From assembly GCF_900104385.1 (NCBI RefSeq), contig NZ_FNJA01000006.1:337502-401501 (forward strand): 64,000 nucleotides of DNA, written 5' to 3'. Source of the stretch: Rhodoferax sp. OV413 (GTDB taxonomy: Bacteria > Pseudomonadota > Gammaproteobacteria > Burkholderiales > Burkholderiaceae_C). Positions 36,191 through 44,396 of this stretch are shown piece after piece. The notes under the pieces were generated by a model. It saw only the letters and a program-made list of their open reading frames with translations. It made no database searches and was not told the origin of the DNA. Every line of letters begins with the position of its first letter. The first letter of the stretch is position 1. Both the position numbers and the translations under genes were made by a program.

Positions 36191-37621
36191 ATGCGCGCGC
36201 CCAGCCCCCGCAAGACCATTCCCATCGCCGCCGTGCCGGCCGATGGGGACATGGTGTCGCTGTACGCCGCGCAGCAGAAGATCTACCCGCGCTCGGTGCA
36301 AGGCCTGTTCGCCCGCTGGCGCTGGGCCATGGTGTTCTTGACCCAGCTGGTGTACTACGGCCTGCCCTGGCTGCAGTACGGCGAGCGCCAGGCCGTGCTG
36401 TTCGACCTGGGTGCGCGGCGCTTCTACATCTTCAATCTGGTGCTGTACCCGCAGGACTTCATTTACCTGACCGGCTTGCTGGTGGTGTCGGCGCTGGCGC
36501 TGTTTTTGTTCACCGCGGTGGCCGGGCGGCTCTGGTGCGGCTTTACCTGCCCGCAGACGGTGTACAGCGAAATCTTCATGTGGATAGAGCGCCATATTGA
36601 AGGCGACCGCACGGCGCGCATGCGGCTGGACGGAGGGCCTTTGTCGGTGCGCAAGCTCTGGAAGAAGTGGGCCAAGCATGCGGTCTGGATCCTGCTGTCG
36701 CTGTGGACTGGTTTTACCTTCGTGTCTTACTTCACGCCCACGCAAGAGCTGCTGCAGGAATCGCTGAGCGGCAGCTTTGGCTCGTGGGAGGTGTTCTGGG
36801 GCCTGTTCTATAGTGCCGCCACTTATGGCAACGCCGGTTTTCTGCGCGAGCAGGTGTGCAAGTACATGTGCCCGTATGCCCGCTTTCAGAGCGCGATGTT
36901 CGACAAGGACACGCTGATCGTCAGCTACGACACGGCCCGCGGCGAGCCACGCGGCGCTCGCTCGCGCAAGGCCGATCCGGCAGCCCTGGGCCTGGGGTCC
37001 TGTGTGGACTGCACGCTGTGCGTGCAGGTCTGTCCCACCGGCATCGACATCCGCGAGGGCCTGCAGTACGAGTGCATAGGTTGCGCCGCTTGCGTGGACG
37101 TGTGCGATGGCGTGATGGACAAGATGGGCTATGCGCGCGGCCTGATCCGCTTTGCCACGCAGAACGGCATCGCCCAGGGCTGGTCGGCCCGGCAGATGCT
37201 GCGCCGTGTGCTGCGGCCCCGTGTGCTGATCTACACCGCGGTACTGTGGACGATTGCCGCCGTCCTGCTGGCCAGCCTGCTGCTGCGCACACCGCTGAAG
37301 GTGGATGTGGTGCGCGACCGCGCCGCTCTGTCGCGCATTGTGGCCGGTGGCCAGCTGGAGAACGTCTACCGCCTGCAGGTCATGAACGCCACCGAGTCGC
37401 CCCAGCGCTACCGGTTGTCGGCACATGGACTGGATGGATTGGTATTGGCGTCTGAGGAATGGTTGGAAGTGGATGCCGTGCAGTCGCGCTGGGTGGCCGT
37501 GCGCTTGCACATTCCCTATGGCTCGGCTACCCCGGGCCCACACCCGGTGGTGTTCGACATAGAAACCGCCGACGGGGAACACCGTGTGTCGGAAAAATCC
37601 ACCTTCATCGTGCCGCGTTAA
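36191..37621 (+). CDS. ccoG: cbb3 oxidase accessory protein CcoG (RdxA), polyferredoxin
   Basis: 476 residues, ATG 36191 only seven bases after the ccoP stop. Membrane spans surround the CGFTCPQTVYSEIFMWIE motif; a pair of 4Fe-4S sites follows (CVDCTLCVQVCP near 271, CIGCAACVDVC near 294), then a C-terminal Ig-like periplasmic domain. CcoG acts as a Cu(II)/Cu(I) reductase that supplies copper to the oxidase. Its placement directly after ccoP supports the assignment. Confidence 0.95.
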   Translation: MRAPSPRKTIPIAAVPADGDMVSLYAAQQKIYPRSVQGLFARWRWAMVFLTQLVYYGLPWLQYGERQAVLFDLGARRFYIFNLVLYPQDFIYLTGLLVVSALALFLFTAVAGRLWCGFTCPQTVYSEIFMWIERHIEGDRTARMRLDGGPLSVRKLWKKWAKHAVWILLSLWTGFTFVSYFTPTQELLQESLSGSFGSWEVFWGLFYSAATYGNAGFLREQVCKYMCPYARFQSAMFDKDTLIVSYDTARGEPRGARSRKADPAALGLGSCVDCTLCVQVCPTGIDIREGLQYECIGCAACVDVCDGVMDKMGYARGLIRFATQNGIAQGWSARQMLRRVLRPRVLIYTAVLWTIAAVLLASLLLRTPLKVDVVRDRAALSRIVAGGQLENVYRLQVMNATESPQRYRLSAHGLDGLVLASEEWLEVDAVQSRWVAVRLHIPYGSATPGPHPVVFDIETADGEHRVSEKSTFIVPR

Positions 37622-37644
37622 CTTCTACGTTGAGGAGAAAGTTT

Positions 37645-37902
37645 ATGTCTACAGAACCTGTGCAACCCTGGTGGAAATACGGCCATGTGTGGCTGGTGAT
37701 CTCCGGGCCTCTGGTGGTGGTGGTGGCTGCCGTGGTCACAGCCTGGATCGCCTTCAGCCAGCAAGATCCGGTGCTGGCGCAGGACTACTACCGCCAGGGT
37801 GTGAATATCAACAAGACCCTGGCGGCACAGGGTTCGCTGGCGCCGGCGATGCAGGGGCGCAACCATGCGGCCACGCCTGCCGGCGCGGTGCCGCAGAAGT
37901 GA
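37645..37902 (+). CDS. ccoH: FixH/CcoH-like cbb3 assembly protein
   Basis: 85 residues; ATG 37645 follows GAGGAG. A single N-terminal membrane span (HVWLVISGPLVVVVAAVVTAWI) is followed by DPVLAQDYYRQGVNINKTL, the conserved 'd.y...DYYk.g..in' element of FixH. It is much shorter than full FixH (about 150-170 residues), lacking the periplasmic domain, as in other betaproteobacterial CcoH proteins. It acts in cbb3 assembly. Confidence 0.85.
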   Translation: MSTEPVQPWWKYGHVWLVISGPLVVVVAAVVTAWIAFSQQDPVLAQDYYRQGVNINKTLAAQGSLAPAMQGRNHAATPAGAVPQK

Positions 37903-37912
37903 GCGCTGCCCA

Positions 37913-38155
37913 ATGACAGCGCAGCGCACCATCAGCGTGTTGTGGCCGGCTTTCCTGGGCGCCTGTGTGCTGGAGGCCCTGGTGTTTGCCGTGGTCGATC
38001 CTTACAGCCTGCAATGGCAGGGACAGTCGCTGGAGCTGTCACGGCAAAGTGTGTACAGCCTGGCGTTCTTCGGGTTCTGGGGGGTGACGGCGCTGGTCGC
38101 CAGCCTGGCGCTGCTGGTGGCGCAGCCTACAGACAGGCCTGCGTCTGCTGATTGA
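37913..38155 (+). CDS. Hypothetical small membrane protein, last gene of cco operon
   Basis: 80 residues from ATG 37913, ten bases after ccoH. There are two membrane spans, ISVLWPAFLGACVLEALVFA and YSLAFFGFWGVTALVASLAL, joined by a conserved-looking VDPYSLQWQGQSLELSRQ loop. Family not recognised with certainty. It is placed like a late member of the oxidase assembly operon. Its 3' end overlaps the 3' end of fnr on the other strand by 29 bp. Confidence 0.75.
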   Translation: MTAQRTISVLWPAFLGACVLEALVFAVVDPYSLQWQGQSLELSRQSVYSLAFFGFWGVTALVASLALLVAQPTDRPASAD

Positions 38156-38852
38156 CGATGCGCTTGAGCGCTTCGGTGTCCAGGATGCGGATATGCCGCT
38201 GCTTGACTTCGACAATGCCGTCCTCGACGAACTTCGAGAAAGTGCGGCTCACGGTCTCCAGCTTCAGGCCCAGGTAGCTGCCGATTTCTTCGCGCGTCAT
38301 GCGCAGCACCAGCTCCAGCGCCGAGAAGCCGCGTGCATGCAGGCGTTGCACCAGGTTCAGCAAAAACGCCGCCAGCCGCTCCTCGGCCCGCATGCTGCCC
38401 AGCAGCAGCATCACACCGTGCTCGCGCACGATTTCGCGGCTCATGATCTTGTGCACATGGCGCTGCAAGGCGTTGACTTCGCGTGACAGCTCTTCGATGC
38501 GCTCAAACGGCATTTCGCAGACTTCGGCATCCTCCAGCGCTACTGCATCGCAGGTGTGGTGGTCGTTGACGATGCCGTCCAGTCCAATGATCTCGCCGGC
38601 CATCTGGAAGCCGGTCACCTGGTCGCGCCCGTCCTCGGTGGTGATCGAGGTTTTGAAGAAGCCGGTGCGGATGGCGTAGAGCGCGGTAAAAGTCTCGCCA
38701 TTGCGGAACAGCGTGGCACCGCGCTTGACCTTGCGCCGCACGGCGACCAGGCTGTCGATGCGGTCCAACTCGTCTTGGTTGAGCCCCAACGGCATGCACA
38801 GTTCACGCAGATTGCAGTTCGAACAGGCAACTTTGATGGCTATAGGGTTCAT
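38127..38852 (-). CDS. fnr: FNR/ANR-type oxygen-responsive transcriptional regulator
   Basis: 241 residues. N-terminal cysteines Cys10, Cys13, Cys19 (VACSNCNLRELCM) and Cys101 (HHTCDAV) are the ligands of the oxygen-labile [4Fe-4S] cluster. A CRP-like effector domain, a dimer helix and the helix-turn-helix MTREEIGSYLGLKLETVSRTF follow; ETVSR is the FNR DNA-contact motif for TTGAT half-sites. It is the obvious regulator of the three FNR boxes found upstream of ccoI/uspA, ccoN and hemN. It shares the hemN intergenic region and may regulate itself. Confidence 0.95.
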   Translation of the reverse strand: MNPIAIKVACSNCNLRELCMPLGLNQDELDRIDSLVAVRRKVKRGATLFRNGETFTALYAIRTGFFKTSITTEDGRDQVTGFQMAGEIIGLDGIVNDHHTCDAVALEDAEVCEMPFERIEELSREVNALQRHVHKIMSREIVREHGVMLLLGSMRAEERLAAFLLNLVQRLHARGFSALELVLRMTREEIGSYLGLKLETVSRTFSKFVEDGIVEVKQRHIRILDTEALKRIVNQQTQACL

Positions 38853-38929
38853 GCGCGGAGTATCGGCTTATTCAAAACCGAAAGGGCTTATAAGAACTTA
38901 TATTGTGTATAGAAGTATCTGAAACCGGC

Positions 38930-38943
38930 TTGATCCAGGTCAA
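38930..38943. promoter_or_regulatory. FNR/ANR box between fnr and hemN
   Basis: TTGAT-CCAG-GTCAA, one mismatch to consensus. A class II start would be near 38978, 20 bases before the hemN ATG. Confidence 0.8.
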
Positions 38944-38997
38944 GGAAAGCGGGCGGCGTTCACGGCACATTGGGCATATGCAACCAGAGTGCCCTTT

Positions 38998-40374
38998 ATG
39001 ACCCGCGTTACGCCAGATCTACTCAGCCGTTTTGACGTGCCAGGGCCGCGTTACACATCCTATCCCACGGCCGATCGCTTTGTCGAGGCGTTCACGGCCG
39101 ACGACTATGCCCGGGCTCTGCGCCTGCGCCGGGCCGCCGCACAGAGCCTACCGCTGTCGGTCTACGTGCACATCCCGTTTTGCGAGTCGCTGTGCTACTA
39201 CTGCGCCTGCAACAAGATCATTACCAAACGCCATGAGCGCGGCGCTGCCTACCTGCAGTACCTGGAGCGCGAAATGGCCTTGCACACCGCCGAGCTGGGC
39301 GGCGCCCGGGTGGTCAGCCAGCTGCACCTGGGCGGCGGCAGCCCCACCTTTCTGAGCGACGCCGAGCTGGGTCAGCTGATGCAGATGCTGCGCCGCCATT
39401 TCACCCTGGCGCCGGGCGGCGAATATGCGATCGAGGTCGACCCGCGTACCGTCGATCCGGCCCGCCTGGCCGCCTTGGCGGCGCTGGGCTTCAACCGCCT
39501 GAGCTTTGGTGTGCAGGACTTCGATGCCGATGTGCAAAAGGCCGTGCACCGCGTGCAGCCCGCCGACCAGGTGTTTGCCCTGGTCGAAGCCGCGCGGGCG
39601 CTGGGTTTCGAGTCCATCAATACCGACCTGATCTACGGCCTGCCGCGGCAGACGCCGACCTCGTTTGCGCGCACCTTGGAGCAGGTGGTCGAGCTGCGCC
39701 CCGACCGGATTGCGCTGTACGCCTACGCCCATCTGCCCGAGCGCTTCAAGCCGCAGCGCCGCATCCTCAAGTCCGAGCTGCCGGTGGGGGCGGCCAAGCT
39801 CAGCATGCTGGCGCAGGCGCTGGACACGCTGATGGGTGCCGGCTACGTCTACGTGGGCATGGACCATTTCGCCCTGCCGAATGACGCGCTGGCCGTGGCC
39901 AAGCGCCAGGGGCGGCTGCACCGCAACTTCCAGGGCTACAGCACCCAACCCGACTGCGACCTGATAGCCCTGGGCGTGTCCGCTATCGGCCGCATGGGTG
40001 CCACCTACAGCCAGAACGCCAAGACCATGGAGGAGTACTGCGACAAGCTCGACCAGGGCCAGCTGCCCGTGGTACGCGGCCTGGCGCTGAACCGCGACGA
40101 CCTGGTGCGCCGCGCCGTCATCATGGCCTTGATGTGCCAGGGCGAGGTGCAGTTCGAATCCATCGAGCTGGCCTACCTGGTGGACTTCAAAGCCATGTTC
40201 GCCGCCGAGCTGGATGCCCTGCAGCCCCTGGTCGACGCCGGCATGGTCAGCATCGATGCCAGCAGCATCCAGGTCACTCCAACGGGTTGGTTCTTTGTGC
40301 GCGCCGCCGCCATGGTGTTCGACCGCTACCTGCAGGCCGACCAGAACCGCGCGCGTTTCTCTCGGATTATTTGA
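38998..40374 (+). CDS. hemN: Oxygen-independent coproporphyrinogen III oxidase
   Basis: 458 residues from ATG 38998 (a GTG at 38989 is possible). It is a radical SAM enzyme with the CxxxCxxC motif in FCESLCYYCACN (Cys62, Cys66, Cys69), the GGGSPTFLSD glycine motif and the HemN-specific N-terminus DVPGPRYTSYPTADRF. It converts coproporphyrinogen III to protoporphyrinogen IX without oxygen. FNR control fits its anaerobic role, supplying haem for the cbb3 oxidase. Confidence 0.96.
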   Translation: MTRVTPDLLSRFDVPGPRYTSYPTADRFVEAFTADDYARALRLRRAAAQSLPLSVYVHIPFCESLCYYCACNKIITKRHERGAAYLQYLEREMALHTAELGGARVVSQLHLGGGSPTFLSDAELGQLMQMLRRHFTLAPGGEYAIEVDPRTVDPARLAALAALGFNRLSFGVQDFDADVQKAVHRVQPADQVFALVEAARALGFESINTDLIYGLPRQTPTSFARTLEQVVELRPDRIALYAYAHLPERFKPQRRILKSELPVGAAKLSMLAQALDTLMGAGYVYVGMDHFALPNDALAVAKRQGRLHRNFQGYSTQPDCDLIALGVSAIGRMGATYSQNAKTMEEYCDKLDQGQLPVVRGLALNRDDLVRRAVIMALMCQGEVQFESIELAYLVDFKAMFAAELDALQPLVDAGMVSIDASSIQVTPTGWFFVRAAAMVFDRYLQADQNRARFSRII

Positions 40375-40381
40375 CTGCGCC

Positions 40382-41059
40382 ATGCAGACCTCCCTGGCCT
40401 GGACCGCGCTGCTGATGGGCCTGGCCGGCGGGCCGCACTGCGCCGCCATGTGCGGCGCGGCCTGTGCGGGCGTGGTGCGCGTGGCGGGTGCGCCGCGCGG
40501 CATGCTGCAGCTGCAGGCCGGGCGCTTGCTGGGCTACACGCTGGCGGGTGGCCTGGCCGCGGCAGCTGTGCAAAACCTGGCCTGGCTGGCCGAGCAATCG
40601 GCGGTGCTGCGCCCGGTGTGGACGCTGTTCCATGTCGCCGTGCTGGTCTGGGGCGGCATGCTGCTGGTGTTGGCGCGGCAACCGCTGTGGGTGGACGGCG
40701 CAGGCCGCCAGATCTGGACCCGTGTGCGCTCCCGGGTGGCCGGGCGGCGCTGGCTGCTGGTGGCAGGGGCTGCCTGGGCGCTGATGCCCTGTGGCCTGCT
40801 GTATTCGGCCCTGCTGGTCGCGTCGCTGAGCGGCGGCCTACTGGACGGTGCGCTGTCCATGGCCTTGTTCGCGCTGGGCAGCAGCATCACCCTGGTGGCC
40901 GGGCCCTGGCTCTGGCTGCGCCTACAAGCCTGGCGCAGTCCCCTGCGCAAGGACTGGGGCATGCGGATCGCGGGCGCGGCCCTGGCCGGAGTGGCCGTGT
41001 GGGCCTTGCTGCACGACATGGACCCGCGCGTGCTGGAGTGGTGCCGCAGCCTGTGGTGA
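40382..41059 (+). CDS. Sulfite exporter TauE/SafE family membrane protein
   Basis: 225 residues, start eight bases after the hemN stop. The N-terminal LLMGLAGGPHCAAMCGAACA motif and internal LMPCGLLYSALLVASLSGGLL are hallmarks of the SafE/CcoG-associated subgroup often found next to cbb3 genes. It is a multi-pass inner-membrane protein. In this context a role in copper or haem handling for oxidase biogenesis is more likely than sulfite export, but that is inference. Confidence 0.85.
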   Translation: MQTSLAWTALLMGLAGGPHCAAMCGAACAGVVRVAGAPRGMLQLQAGRLLGYTLAGGLAAAAVQNLAWLAEQSAVLRPVWTLFHVAVLVWGGMLLVLARQPLWVDGAGRQIWTRVRSRVAGRRWLLVAGAAWALMPCGLLYSALLVASLSGGLLDGALSMALFALGSSITLVAGPWLWLRLQAWRSPLRKDWGMRIAGAALAGVAVWALLHDMDPRVLEWCRSLW

Positions 41060-41069
41060 AATCCAGGCC

Positions 41070-41888
41070 ATGCACGCCACACAACGCTTCTGGGCCGACC
41101 TCACCACCCGCGACTTCGCGCAGCTCGACGCCGCCCGCACCGTCGCCGTGCTGCCGGTGGCCGCCACCGAACAACACGGACCGCACCTGCCGCTGAGCGT
41201 GGACACCACCTTGGTGGATGGCGTGGTGGCAGCCGCGTTGCCGCATCTGCCGGCCGACGCCTCGGTGCTGGTGCTGCCCACGCAGCAGGTGGGCTTCAGC
41301 CCCGAGCACCAGCGCTTTCCCGGTACGCTGACGCTGTCGAGCGAAACGGTGATCCGCATCTGGACTGAGCTCGGCGCCTGCGTGGCACGCAGCGGCGTGA
41401 AGAAGCTGCTGATCTTCAATTCCCACGGCGGCCAGGTCAGCCTGATGGACATCGTGGCTCGCACCCTGCGCACCGAGCATGGTCTGCTGGTCTACAGCGC
41501 CAGCTGGTTCAACCTGCCGCTGGGCGCGGCGAACAGCCCGTTCAGCGCCGAGGAGCAGCGCTTCGGCGTGCATGCCGGCGATGTGGAAACCTCGATGATG
41601 TTGGCCCTGCGTCCGCAATGGGTGCGCATGGACCAGGCCCGCGACTTCCAATCCAGCTCGCAAGACCGCGCTGCCAAATACCCGATCCTCGGCAACGGCA
41701 AAAGCGCCAAGCTGGGCTGGCAGATGCAGGACTACAACGCCACGGGCGCGGCTGGCAATGCGGCGGCGGCCACCGCTGCCAAAGGCCAGGCGCTGGTCGA
41801 TGCGTCGGGCCAGCAGCTGGCCTTGCTGCTGCAGGAGATTGCCGACCTGCCGCTGTCCACCTTGGTGGATACCCCCGATTTAGGCTGA
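41070..41888 (+). CDS. Creatininase family amidohydrolase-like protein
   Basis: 272 residues, start ATG 41070, ten bases after the SafE-like gene. Metal-binding motifs of the creatininase fold are clear: VAATEQHGPHLPLSVDT (Glu/His/Asp ligands), IFNSHGGQ and HAGDVETSMML. Family members hydrolyse cyclic amides or act in flavin/mycofactocin pathways; the substrate here is unknown. It ends exactly where a repeat copy begins. Confidence 0.88.
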   Translation: MHATQRFWADLTTRDFAQLDAARTVAVLPVAATEQHGPHLPLSVDTTLVDGVVAAALPHLPADASVLVLPTQQVGFSPEHQRFPGTLTLSSETVIRIWTELGACVARSGVKKLLIFNSHGGQVSLMDIVARTLRTEHGLLVYSASWFNLPLGAANSPFSAEEQRFGVHAGDVETSMMLALRPQWVRMDQARDFQSSSQDRAAKYPILGNGKSAKLGWQMQDYNATGAAGNAAAATAAKGQALVDASGQQLALLLQEIADLPLSTLVDTPDLG

Positions 41889-41958
41889 TTTTTCAGGCAT
41901 GAAATCAGCCACTAGCGCAGATTAAACCTGCGCAAGATGCTCCTATCTTTGATATTAA
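41888..41958 (+). repeat. Dispersed ~60-bp repeat
   Basis: GCCACTAGCGCAGATTAAAC then CTGCGCAAGATGCTCCTATC. It fills the gap between the convergent creatininase and argO genes. Confidence 0.65.
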
Positions 41959-41961
41959 AAA

Positions 41962-42594
41962 CTAGAGCAAACCCCAGGCCAGCACGCAGGCTGTGCCCCA
42001 CATCATGGCGGCCACCAGCCCGTCCAGCGCGCGCCAAAGGGCCGGCTTGCGCAGCCGTTGGCCCAGCCACACCAGGCCCAAGCCCAGGCCACCAAACCAC
42101 AGCACCGACGCCGTCGCAGCGCCCAGTCCAAACACCGCATTGCCGGGCCGGCCCCAGGCCAGCGATGCGGTGCCGATCAGCACGGCGGTGTCCAGCCAGG
42201 CATGGGGGTTCAGCCAGGCAAAGGCCAGCGCCGCCATCACCGCCTGGCGCCGGGTCATCGCCGCGGCGGGCAGCAGGGCCGCCTGGGTGTTGGTGGAGCC
42301 GGTGCGGAAGCGGGTGAACGCCTGGTAGCCGTAGTACAGCAGGAACAGGATGCCCGCGCCAACCATCGCGCCCTGCAGCTTGTCCGACAGGCCGCCCAGC
42401 TGCGCCAGGCCCAGTACGCTGATGCCGATCAGCCCGATGTCCGAGGCGATGCTGACCGCAATCGTGGTCCACACATGTTGGCCCGTCAGCCCCATGCGCA
42501 GCACATGGGCGTTCTGCGGCCCCAGGGCGATGATCAGCGACAGGCTGAGCAGCAGGCCGGCGCTGAAGGCCGGGGTGAGGAAGACGGTGGACAT
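41962..42594 (-). CDS. argO: LysE/ArgO family basic amino-acid exporter
   Basis: 210 residues from ATG 42594; the longer frame upstream overlaps the promoter region. The N-terminal LSLSLIIALGPQNAHVLRMG is the LysE/ArgO signature (GPQNAFVLRQG), and ALAFAWLNPHAWLDTAVLIG the second motif. It exports arginine or lysine across the inner membrane. It is divergent from argP, the classical ArgP-ArgO pairing, so induction by basic amino acids through ArgP is expected. Confidence 0.92.
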   Translation of the reverse strand: MSTVFLTPAFSAGLLLSLSLIIALGPQNAHVLRMGLTGQHVWTTIAVSIASDIGLIGISVLGLAQLGGLSDKLQGAMVGAGILFLLYYGYQAFTRFRTGSTNTQAALLPAAAMTRRQAVMAALAFAWLNPHAWLDTAVLIGTASLAWGRPGNAVFGLGAATASVLWFGGLGLGLVWLGQRLRKPALWRALDGLVAAMMWGTACVLAWGLL

Positions 42595-42693
42595 GGCGGG
42601 CTTTCGGTCGGAGTAGGCCCGCAGTGTCCCGCATACCAGCCCATGGTTAAACACAACTAAATTAAACTTCAATCCTGCAATTAATTTTTAACT

Positions 42694-43626
42694 ATGCTGG
42701 ATGTCAAACAACTCGAAGCCCTGGCCGCGGTGCTGGAAGAAGGTGGCTTCGGCCCGGCGGCCAAGGCGCTGAACCTGACCTTGGCCGCGGTGTCGCTGCG
42801 CATCAAGGGGCTGGAGGCCGCACTCGGCCAGCGCCTGCTGGTGCGCGGCAAGACGGTGCGCGCCACGCCGGCCGGTCAGACCCTGCTGGCACATGTGAAG
42901 CAGCTGCGGCTGATGGAGGCCGACTTGGTCCACGGCCTGCCCAGCAGCCGGGCCCAGGGCGGCGCCGACAGCCCCTGGCAGAGCCTGGGCGTGGCCGTGA
43001 ATGCCGACTCGCTGGCCAGCTGGTTTTTGCCCGGCGTGGCAGCCACGCTGGCACGCTACCGGCTGCTGCTGGACATAGCGATCCACGACCAGGACCACAC
43101 CCTCGGTGCGCTCCAGTCCGGCGACGTGATCGGCTGCGTCAGCGCGCTGGCCCAGCCCATGCGCGGTTGCCTGGCCGAGCCGCTGGGCGTGATGCGCTAC
43201 CGCGCCATGGTGGCACCCGCGCTGCTGCAGAAGTGCCGCACCCGAGCCGGCGCAGTGTCGGTGCACCGCTTGCTGGCCCAGCCGGCCCTGATCTTCGACC
43301 GCAAGGATGCTCTGCAGGATGCGTTCTTGGCCCAGCATTTCGGCCTGGCCTCGCCCCAGTACCCGCGGCATTTTGTGCCGGCGGTGGATGCGTTCGAGAG
43401 CGCGCTGGAGTACGGCATGGGCTGGGGCATGGTGCCCGAGCAGTTCCTGGCGCGCCGCGTCGGCCGTCTGCCGCTGGAAGAACTGCTGCCCGGCCGCACG
43501 GTCGACGTGGCGCTGTACTGGCACCACTGGGAGCGCGAGCCGGTGTCGGCCCAGCGGCTGACGCAGGCGGTGAAGGCTGCGGCGCAGACCTTGCTGGCCG
43601 AGCGGGTTGACGCCGAAAATTTATAA
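42694..43626 (+). CDS. argP: LysR family regulator ArgP (IciA)
   Basis: 310 residues. The helix-turn-helix segment LEALAAVLEEGGFGPAAKAL then TLAAVSLRIKGLEAALGQRL closely follows the ArgP pattern, and the effector domain contains VNADSLASWFLPG, typical of ArgP/LysG. It activates the divergent argO exporter in response to Arg/Lys. The 99-bp intergenic region is AT-rich (TTAAACACAACTAAATTAAA) and should hold the ArgP sites. Confidence 0.93.
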   Translation: MLDVKQLEALAAVLEEGGFGPAAKALNLTLAAVSLRIKGLEAALGQRLLVRGKTVRATPAGQTLLAHVKQLRLMEADLVHGLPSSRAQGGADSPWQSLGVAVNADSLASWFLPGVAATLARYRLLLDIAIHDQDHTLGALQSGDVIGCVSALAQPMRGCLAEPLGVMRYRAMVAPALLQKCRTRAGAVSVHRLLAQPALIFDRKDALQDAFLAQHFGLASPQYPRHFVPAVDAFESALEYGMGWGMVPEQFLARRVGRLPLEELLPGRTVDVALYWHHWEREPVSAQRLTQAVKAAAQTLLAERVDAENL

Positions 43627-43682
43627 GAAACAGGCCGCTGGCGCAGGTTTTATCTGCGCTACCAGCTATGGATTAAATAGCA
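43619..43682 (+). repeat. Dispersed ~60-bp repeat
   Basis: GGCCGCTGGCGCAGGTTTTA then TCTGCGCTACCAGCTATGGA and a final AATAGCAA. It overlaps the argP stop and reaches the stop of the convergent phosphatase gene. Confidence 0.7.
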
Positions 43683-43683
43683 A

Positions 43684-44352
43684 TCAGGCCGCAGTGACCC
43701 AGCTGGCGTAGTCCGCATGCTCCAGGTGCGGCAGGGTGTTGAAGGTCTGCAGCAGATGCCGTTTGGGCGTGAAGACGAATTCGGTGATGGCGCTGTTGCG
43801 GATCTGCAGGTTCAGCGCGATGGTGGTCTCGGGCGTGGTGCCGAGGATGTGGCCGACGGCGGTAGAGATCGGCCCGCCGCTGCTGACGATCAGCACATTG
43901 CCGCGGTACTGCCGGCGCACATGGTCCAGCGCGCTGACCACGCCGTGGCGAAAGTCTTCGTAGCGGGCCATGCCGTGGGGGCTGAGCACGCCGTTCATCC
44001 ACTGGGTCAAGCCATCGCGCAGCAGCCGGAAGTGCTGGCGGTAGGCTTCGGGCTCGGTGGGTGGCGGCAGCGGCGCCGGGTGGATGGCGGCGATCAGCGC
44101 CGCGCTGTCGTACTCGTCCAGCCCCGGCCAGGGTAGGGCGACCAGGTGCGTGTTGCTGCCCAGGCAGATGCCGGCATAGGTCTGGGTGTGGCGGCGCAGC
44201 GTGCCGGTCAGCACGGCTTCGAATTGGATGCTCTTGCTGGCGAAATATTCGCCCAGGCGCACGCTCTGCTGCTGGCCTAGCGGGCTCAGCTGGTCGTAGT
44301 CCGCAGCCCCCAGCGAGGCCTGGCCGTGGCGCACAAGGTAGAGGTGTCCCAT
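43684..44352 (-). CDS. Histidine phosphatase family protein (phosphoglycerate mutase-like)
   Basis: 222 residues from ATG 44352, or 233 from ATG 44385; neither has a strong ribosome site. The catalytic RHGQ is at residues 8-11 (LYLVRHGQASLG), with the second catalytic His in VSSGGPISTAVGH (Gly-Gly-x replacing the usual SHGG order: VSSGG lacks the canonical His). That deviation makes phosphatase activity uncertain. It lies downstream of gabR on the same strand, 44 bp away. Confidence 0.85.
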   Translation of the reverse strand: MGHLYLVRHGQASLGAADYDQLSPLGQQQSVRLGEYFASKSIQFEAVLTGTLRRHTQTYAGICLGSNTHLVALPWPGLDEYDSAALIAAIHPAPLPPPTEPEAYRQHFRLLRDGLTQWMNGVLSPHGMARYEDFRHGVVSALDHVRRQYRGNVLIVSSGGPISTAVGHILGTTPETTIALNLQIRNSAITEFVFTPKRHLLQTFNTLPHLEHADYASWVTAA

Positions 44353-44396
44353 GGGCGGATTATGGGTAGCCAACGCCGGCTCCATAGTCGCCAGGG

